This document shows positions 6,952 to 10,472 of a DNA stretch of 10,472 nucleotides, piece by piece (position 1 is the stretch's first letter; each line of letters starts with the position of its first letter). The notes below the pieces were generated by a model. It searched no databases, had not been told where the DNA came from, and saw nothing but the letters and a program-made list of their open reading frames with translations. Made by a program: the position numbers and the translations under genes. Where the stretch lies: contig JAFVEW010000132.1 in assembly GCA_017475805.1 (NCBI GenBank), positions 1 through 10,472 on the forward strand, given 5' to 3'. Origin of the DNA: Synergistaceae bacterium. Lineage in GTDB: Bacteria > Synergistota > Synergistia > Synergistales > Aminobacteriaceae.

Positions 6952-7392
6952 ATGTACGAAGAAGAGAGAGCATTATCGTTATTGAAACGTTCGGCACTGG
7001 TAAACGGTAAGGATTTTCTAAAAAGAGCACGTGAATACGAAGTCCTTAAAGGTGGCATGACAATGTTCTTCAGAAATGGATATGGAGATGTATATGAAAC
7101 TTCATCTCAAGGAGGTTTTATTAATGGGTATTCGGAGGAATATCTTGATGAAGCCCTTGAACTCAAAAAGTACTGCGGTCAAGTAATGTGGAAGAACGAT
7201 ATTCAGAAATTTTTAGATAAAGAAGAACTGATAGAACTACGGGACAAAAAAGGAGATATTACAATAAAAAGTGAAATCATCACTATGACGATGGCGGCAT
7301 TAGGATACAGCAAAGAATGGCTTGACGAGATGTTTAAGCCACGATTGATAGAGTTTTTGAAAAATGACAAGCAACTATATGAAATTTCATAA
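6952..7392 (+). CDS. Uncharacterised 146-aa protein, partner of the ATPase/nuclease gene
   Basis: I do not recognise the family. The product is soluble, rich in charged residues and apparently mostly helical. It has a helical N terminus (about 3-32), a glycine- and aromatic-rich middle (FFRNGYGDVYETSSQGG, about 39-55) and helical C-terminal segments. No signal peptide, membrane span or nuclease motif is visible. Its ATG lies 6 bases after the stop of the AAA-ATPase/PD-(D/E)XK gene, and AGAGG inside the end of that gene serves as ribosome binding site, so the two are co-transcribed. A terminator follows at 7456. The tight pairing suggests a partner, regulator or accessory subunit of the ATPase, which is inference only. 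Confidence 0.7.
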   Translation: MYEEERALSLLKRSALVNGKDFLKRAREYEVLKGGMTMFFRNGYGDVYETSSQGGFINGYSEEYLDEALELKKYCGQVMWKNDIQKFLDKEELIELRDKKGDITIKSEIITMTMAALGYSKEWLDEMFKPRLIEFLKNDKQLYEIS

Positions 7393-7455
7393 ATTCTCAG
7401 TTTTGAGTACAAAAAATCTTGAAAATACTTATTAATACTTGATTTATATAATAAA

Positions 7456-7487
7456 ACTCCTCCGAAACTTTCAGAGGAGTCGTTTTA
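7456..7487. terminator. Rho-independent, bidirectional terminator
   Basis: ACTCCTC (7456-7462) pairs with GAGGAGT (7474-7480); after one mismatch, GAA pairs with TTC around a three-base loop. TTTT follows on the plus strand, and AAAA precedes it, giving a U-run for minus-strand transcripts. It lies between the stops of the convergent 146-aa gene (7392) and Rpn gene (7502) and should end both. Confidence 0.85.
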
Positions 7488-7501
7488 ATTAAAGCGGTGT
7501 T

Positions 7502-8362
7502 TTAACGCACAGCTAAACCAAGATTTAAGGCTATACCGCGAATAACGTCTTCGGAGAGCTGGCTAATTTCTTCAATTAGCTGAAGCGGAAGTGCTTTTTT
7601 TAGCATATCTGACGCAACACGCTCATTTGTTTTTACTATTCCTTCTTCAAGACCTTCCTGACGTTCCTGCGCTAAAATTTTTTCTTCGTCATATTCAGTT
7701 AAAAACATTCCTTTGACCTCCGCCCTGTGCATTAATAAAAATTTTTTTATTTCAAAGCTATCAGGCATTCCGTCTAATGCCTCATCTACAGCTTTTTCAA
7801 TGTCTTTATTTCCTTGTCGTATAGTTTCTACAAGCCAAGAATATTCATACAGTGGTTTACAGGCTTTCATTAACGCTTGATTTTTCCCATAGTTGATGTT
7901 CAACATTCTGACTTTAACTTCAATATCCGGCTCTCCAGTAATAAAGGCATCGCTTAAACTTAAAATCATTTCTTCAGGTTGTTCTTCTGTACCGTTATAA
8001 AAACAGACACATTTTGGACATGGCAGTTTTATTAATTTTTTCCCATATCGGTAGCAGTTATGCTCGAACATATATTTATCGTAAAGTTGCGCCGAGTGTA
8101 AAAGGTATCGTATAGGCATATTAGGATTAAACGAAGATTGTTGTTCCCACATAGGCATGAAGAAATAAAAAAGGAATGAAACATCGTTGTGCATCCCAAT
8201 GTAAATAATATCTTCAATCGTGTTAAATTCTATGGCTTCAGTGTCAGTATAATTTGAGCCATTTACAGCATTGTAAAGACTTAATGCCCAAGCCTTATTT
8301 CGACCAAAAATAAATTTGAAAACACGGTCTTTATGTTGTTTGTTAATTTTCTGTTTAGACAT
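7502..8362 (-). CDS. Rpn-family recombination-promoting nuclease / PD-(D/E)XK transposase-like protein
   Basis: The protein has 286 residues. It opens with KQHKDRVFKFIFGRNKAW and LSLYNAVNGSNYTD, the start of the PDDEXK_2/Rpn family. Family landmarks then follow in order: NDVSFL (Asp60), a catalytic E-x-Q equivalent in WEQQSSFNPNMPIR (Glu73, Gln75), LYDKY, FYNGTEEQP, VRMLNINYG, PLYEYS, and HRAEVKGMFLTEYDEEK, a very constant C-terminal block. Rpn proteins are DNA endonucleases that stimulate recA-independent recombination in E. coli. After FLxxxx the usual IDD-like residues are replaced by a run of aromatics (FYFF, 65-68). The usual repeated EEGREEG tail is reduced to a single RQEGLEEG. ATG with AAAGGAG (8368-8374) upstream. 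No terminal inverted repeats flank it, so it is not shown to be a mobile element itself. Confidence 0.9.
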   Translation of the reverse strand: MSKQKINKQHKDRVFKFIFGRNKAWALSLYNAVNGSNYTDTEAIEFNTIEDIIYIGMHNDVSFLFYFFMPMWEQQSSFNPNMPIRYLLHSAQLYDKYMFEHNCYRYGKKLIKLPCPKCVCFYNGTEEQPEEMILSLSDAFITGEPDIEVKVRMLNINYGKNQALMKACKPLYEYSWLVETIRQGNKDIEKAVDEALDGMPDSFEIKKFLLMHRAEVKGMFLTEYDEEKILAQERQEGLEEGIVKTNERVASDMLKKALPLQLIEEISQLSEDVIRGIALNLGLAVR

Positions 8363-8393
8363 TATGACTCCTTTCAGAGTTTATTTTATCATC

Positions 8394-8465
8394 TTAACCC
8401 AAGTCGGAGAGATTAGTGCAAAATTCGTCGGCGTTTTCGGTCAAATTGAAACCGGCGTTGACAAA
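8394..8465 (-). other. Coding-like fragment between ankyrin and Rpn genes
   Basis: The 103 bases between the Rpn and ankyrin genes contain a patch visibly richer in G+C than its surroundings. On the minus strand, directly after and in frame with the ankyrin stop, 23 sense codons with many C-ending codons (gcc, gac, aac, tcc) run to TAA at 8394-8396 and read FVNAGFNLTENADEF... The plus strand is also open and reads VGEISAKFVGVFGQIETGVD. One of these may be the remnant of a gene lost here. I cannot assign it to a family, and chance is possible. Confidence 0.3.
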
Positions 8466-9302
8466 TTATTCGTTTGTTATATTCATGTTGCTTTCTGTTT
8501 GAGCCCTATAAGCCTCTAGAAGTACGGATTCATTTCTGCTTATCCTATTTTTACGAGCAAAATCAAGTGCAGTCATACCATCATTATTTTTTGCAGCAAT
8601 GTCCGCGCCAGCCTTCAATAACATGACGGTAATATCAGGAATAACATTAAATAGTGCTGCCATCATTAATGCTGTAGTACCGTCCTCTGTTGTAGCGTTT
8701 ACGTCTGCTCCAGCTTTGAGCAAAACTTCAACAATTTCTGGATTTTTATTAAAACACACTGCTTTCATTAAAGCAGTAGAATTATTCAAACTTCCAGATT
8801 TTATAAGACGCGGAGCTTTAATTAAAGCTGAAAGAGCAGACATTTTAGAGTTAAGAACACTCCGTTCTGTAACCATAGATTTTTCCTTAAAATTTGCACC
8901 GTCTTTAATTTTTATATTAACATCAGCACCAGCCTTGATAAGTTTTCTAATGACTTCAGGGTTATTACAGTGCCATGCGGCTAATATTAGAGCGGTTATA
9001 CCATCTTTATCTTGAGCGTTGACATCTACTCCTGCCTCAAGCAATGAAGAAACGACATTAGGGTTTTCATTATATATTCCCCACATCAATGCCGTGCTGT
9101 TTTCAATGTCTTTCGCGTTGACATCAGCTCCGGCTTCAAGTAAAGCGGATACGGATTCTATACTGTTGTTACGAGCAGCCCACATTAAAGCCGTTATGCC
9201 GTTCTCGTCCTTGACATTGATGTCAACGCCTGACTGAATTGCGCTGTTAATCGCTTCTGTCGAACCTGATTGGCACAATCTCAAGAAATCCTCATTTTTC
9301 AT
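8466..9302 (-). CDS. Ankyrin-repeat protein
   Basis: The protein has 278 residues with about seven ankyrin repeats of 33-34 residues: roughly 3-35, 36-68, 69-101, 102-135, 175-208, 209-242 and a partial cap at 243-270. The repeat pattern TALMxAAxxxxxxxVxxLLxAGADVNAxDxDG is very regular. Residues 136-174 break the pattern and look like a degenerate repeat or insertion. There is no signal peptide or membrane segment, so a cytoplasmic protein-binding role is likely; the partner is unknown. The start at ATG 9302 is chosen because GGAGGT (9313-9318) sits about ten bases upstream; a possible TTG six codons earlier lies inside that site. It is the middle gene of three on the minus strand, 51 bases after the FtsZ-like gene. 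Confidence 0.9.
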   Translation of the reverse strand: MKNEDFLRLCQSGSTEAINSAIQSGVDINVKDENGITALMWAARNNSIESVSALLEAGADVNAKDIENSTALMWGIYNENPNVVSSLLEAGVDVNAQDKDGITALILAAWHCNNPEVIRKLIKAGADVNIKIKDGANFKEKSMVTERSVLNSKMSALSALIKAPRLIKSGSLNNSTALMKAVCFNKNPEIVEVLLKAGADVNATTEDGTTALMMAALFNVIPDITVMLLKAGADIAAKNNDGMTALDFARKNRISRNESVLLEAYRAQTESNMNITNE

Positions 9303-9353
9303 AATGTAATTAACCTCCAATTTTTCAAAAAATAGTTTTATTGCTTGATACTG

Positions 9354-9572
9354 TTAATTTTTATCATCCAGTCCTGCGATAAATGTTACTTTCAAAGCAT
9401 TGCCCATACTGTCGTCTGCTGTATGTCCCAAAATAATTTGTGCATCGGATGCTACTGCTTTTTTTACGATTTCTGTGGCCTCTGAGATTTCGAATAATGA
9501 AACATCATCGCCTGTTGTAATGTTAAGAAGAATCCGTTTAGCGTTTTTAGCATTTTCACTTACATTCACGGT
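9354..9572 (-). pseudogene. C-terminal domain of the FtsZ-like gene, downstream of an in-frame amber codon
   Basis: This segment continues the frame of the gene above it after TAG 9573-9575. Its 72 residues match the C-terminal subdomain of FtsZ: NAKRILLNITTGDDVSLFE, then ATEIV, DAQIILGH and DDSMGNALKVTFIAGLD, compared with the usual 'AKGILLNITGGxDLSLFEVNEAAEI...' and 'IDDSLGDEVRVTVIATGFD'. It ends right after that domain, so the C-terminal linker and the FtsA/ZipA-binding peptide of true FtsZ are absent. A GTG at 9569 could start separate translation, but no Shine-Dalgarno sequence precedes it. Either it is the tail of a pseudogene or it is reached by read-through. Confidence 0.75.
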
Positions 9573-10274
9573 CTACAATGCTACAGTTTGAGTGCTATTG
9601 TCCCATTTTGCGTGTCCAGTTCCAATAAAAGCCGTGCCGACATCTTGAAGAATATTTTTCACATCGCCAATTTCAAGATTAATGAAGCCAGATTTTGTAA
9701 TAAGGTTCGCAATGCTTTGAACGGCGTTTTTAACAAGATTAATCTGTTCGTCCCAAGATGTATCCTTTTCAAAAGATATTAAAGCATCAGAGGCTTCTTT
9801 GAATTTGTTTTTCAGCTCTTCGTCATGAGAGAGTACAATCCCGATTGTTAGAATGCCTAAATCTTTCGTTGCATTAGCAAGGCATGGGGTTAAAGGGCTA
9901 TCTCCAATAATAAAAATTATGTCCGAGTTTGTACAGTTTTCATCAATAACTTTCTTACAGTCATCAGCACTTTGCACATCAAATTTAACTGGCACTGTGA
10001 ATGAATCCCAAACATCAGACTCGGTTTCACATCTAATATCAACAAATCCAACGCTCCCGATTTTTCCGAGCATGTATTCAGTAACCTGACATCCTTTTTT
10101 GCCAGCGCCTAACACAATAATTTTTGCATTCTTAAGTTTGGGCGGAAGAAGGAATATCCAATCTTCCAAACGAAATTCTCCAAGTTCAGGGTGTTCTTGA
10201 AAATATTTCATACCCGTTTGAAGCCGTTGGATTTGAATGCGCTTTATTTTTGTCTTTTCTTCCTTTGTCAGCAT
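9573..10274 (-). CDS. Divergent FtsZ-like (tubulin-fold) protein, cut short by a TAG
   Basis: The 233 residues before TAG 9573-9575 align with FtsZ by eye. A charged N-terminal extension (1-48) leads to AKIIVLGAGKKG (50-61), the place of the first nucleotide loop. NSDIIFIIGDSPLTPCLA (116-133) stands where FtsZ has 'DMVFVTAGMGGGTGTGAAP', so the GGGTGTG tubulin signature is gone. The segment ILTIGIVLSHDEE follows. Then come ANLITKSGFINLEIGDVKNIL (T7-loop region, NLExxD for NxDxxD) and GTAFIGTGHA, matching 'ALMGIGEA'. GTP binding and hydrolysis therefore look doubtful, and this is not the housekeeping ftsZ. ATG 10274 with GAAAGGT (10284-10290) upstream is preferred over the TTG at 10304. With the part after the TAG the gene would encode about 305 residues. 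A decayed paralogue or a recoded specialised one are both possible. Confidence 0.7.
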   Translation of the reverse strand: MLTKEEKTKIKRIQIQRLQTGMKYFQEHPELGEFRLEDWIFLLPPKLKNAKIIVLGAGKKGCQVTEYMLGKIGSVGFVDIRCETESDVWDSFTVPVKFDVQSADDCKKVIDENCTNSDIIFIIGDSPLTPCLANATKDLGILTIGIVLSHDEELKNKFKEASDALISFEKDTSWDEQINLVKNAVQSIANLITKSGFINLEIGDVKNILQDVGTAFIGTGHAKWDNSTQTVAL

Positions 10275-10392
10275 ATCAGTTTTACCTTTCGAAATACTTT
10301 GCAATATTCTTCATTCGTGTTTATGTCGTTTAATACAGCATAAATAAATTTAGATTTTTAAGTGAGAAAAAAATTTTTTGCACATCGAATTT

Positions 10393-10472
10393 TTACTTAG
10401 AAATATCAGAACTCAAAATTTCCATGATTTTATTAAGAAGGCCTGAGTTCTTTAGATATTCATTTTCCATTG
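10393..10472 (-). CDS. 3' end of an open frame entering at the right edge
   Basis: A minus-strand frame is open from the window edge to TAA 10393-10395. It includes an ATG at 10470, from which it would encode 25 residues (MENEYLKNSGLLNKIMEI...). It is probably the C terminus of a gene lying mostly outside, since no ribosome binding site can be seen before that ATG. No family can be assigned. The 88-base gap to the FtsZ-like gene's TTG (118 to its ATG) is AT-rich, with no convincing promoter or terminator. Confidence 0.4.
   Translation of the reverse strand, partial: MENEYLKNSGLLNKIMEILSSDISK

Noticed and set aside
7456..8400. Rpn gene as a complete insertion sequence
   Set aside because: No matching terminal inverted repeats or target duplication could be found at either side; the hairpin at 7456-7480 is a terminator.
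8316..8519. Plus-strand 67-codon open frame across the Rpn/ankyrin gap
   Set aside because: Its ends are antisense to two well-supported genes and it has no ribosome binding site; only the middle patch is coding-like and is reported separately.
8599..9237. Two plus-strand open frames opposite the ankyrin gene
   Set aside because: They are mirror frames produced by the regular ankyrin repeats; their protein repeats (TSAPA...) are the antisense of the ADVNA motif, and there are no ribosome binding sites.
8999..9302. Tandem repeat array or CRISPR-like structure in the ankyrin gene
   Set aside because: The periodicity of about 99-102 bases is the coding periodicity of ankyrin repeats; units diverge and there are no spacers.
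9303..9320. TTG start for the ankyrin protein six codons earlier
   Set aside because: That TTG overlaps the GGAGGT ribosome binding site that serves ATG 9302.
9569..9576. Frameshift as the cause of the split FtsZ-like gene
   Set aside because: Reading the bases shows both parts are in the same frame with one TAG between them, so it is a nonsense codon, not a shift.
10275..10304. TTG start for the FtsZ-like protein
   Set aside because: ATG 10274 has a better ribosome binding site (GAAAGGT) and a more common start codon; the TTG remains possible.

Overview
The window looks like accessory, AT-rich chromosomal DNA from a gut-type or anaerobic bacterium. Strong Shine-Dalgarno sequences (AAGGAGG-like) precede most genes. 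The family mix (subtype-B tannase-like esterase, Rpn/PD-(D/E)XK nuclease, AAA-ATPase/PD-(D/E)XK protein, ankyrin protein) is familiar from gut Firmicutes/Negativicutes, Synergistota and Fusobacteria. I cannot settle the taxon from sequence alone. No rRNA, tRNA, CRISPR array or complete insertion sequence was seen.

Layout. (1) 52-444 (+): a small DUF4234-like membrane protein, ending at a 23-bp perfect hairpin (468-520). (2) 517-2765 (-): a two-gene operon of a secreted tannase-type esterase followed, with a 28-nt overlap, by a secreted M15 zinc peptidase. (3) 2873-4330 (+): a Wzx-type flippase/polysaccharide-export membrane protein. It converges on (4) 4369-4542 (-), a 57-residue Phd/YefM-type antitoxin with its own good promoter, no toxin partner and a short C terminus. 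The two stop codons lie in opposite arms of one inverted repeat. (5) 4621-5199 (-): a small serine recombinase with a GTG start. (6) 5371-7392 (+): an AAA-ATPase-like/PD-(D/E)XK protein and an unrecognised 146-aa protein, an apparent operon ending in a terminator at 7456-7480. (7) 7502-10274 (-): an Rpn-family nuclease, an ankyrin-repeat protein and a divergent FtsZ-like gene broken by one in-frame amber codon. The 3' end of another gene enters at the right edge.

How the parts relate. The left part (tannase, M15 peptidase, flippase) deals with the envelope and extracellular substrates. The right part, from the orphan antitoxin onward, reads as a mobile or defence-like island: recombinase, solitary antitoxin, two PD-(D/E)XK proteins, an ankyrin protein and a decaying or recoded FtsZ paralogue. 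The points most worth following are the FtsZ paralogue, which lacks the GGGTGTG nucleotide-binding signature and carries an internal TAG, the hidden short antitoxin, and the ATPase/146-aa pair. I see no clear, complete new system. The last pair is the best candidate for an uncharacterised two-gene module.
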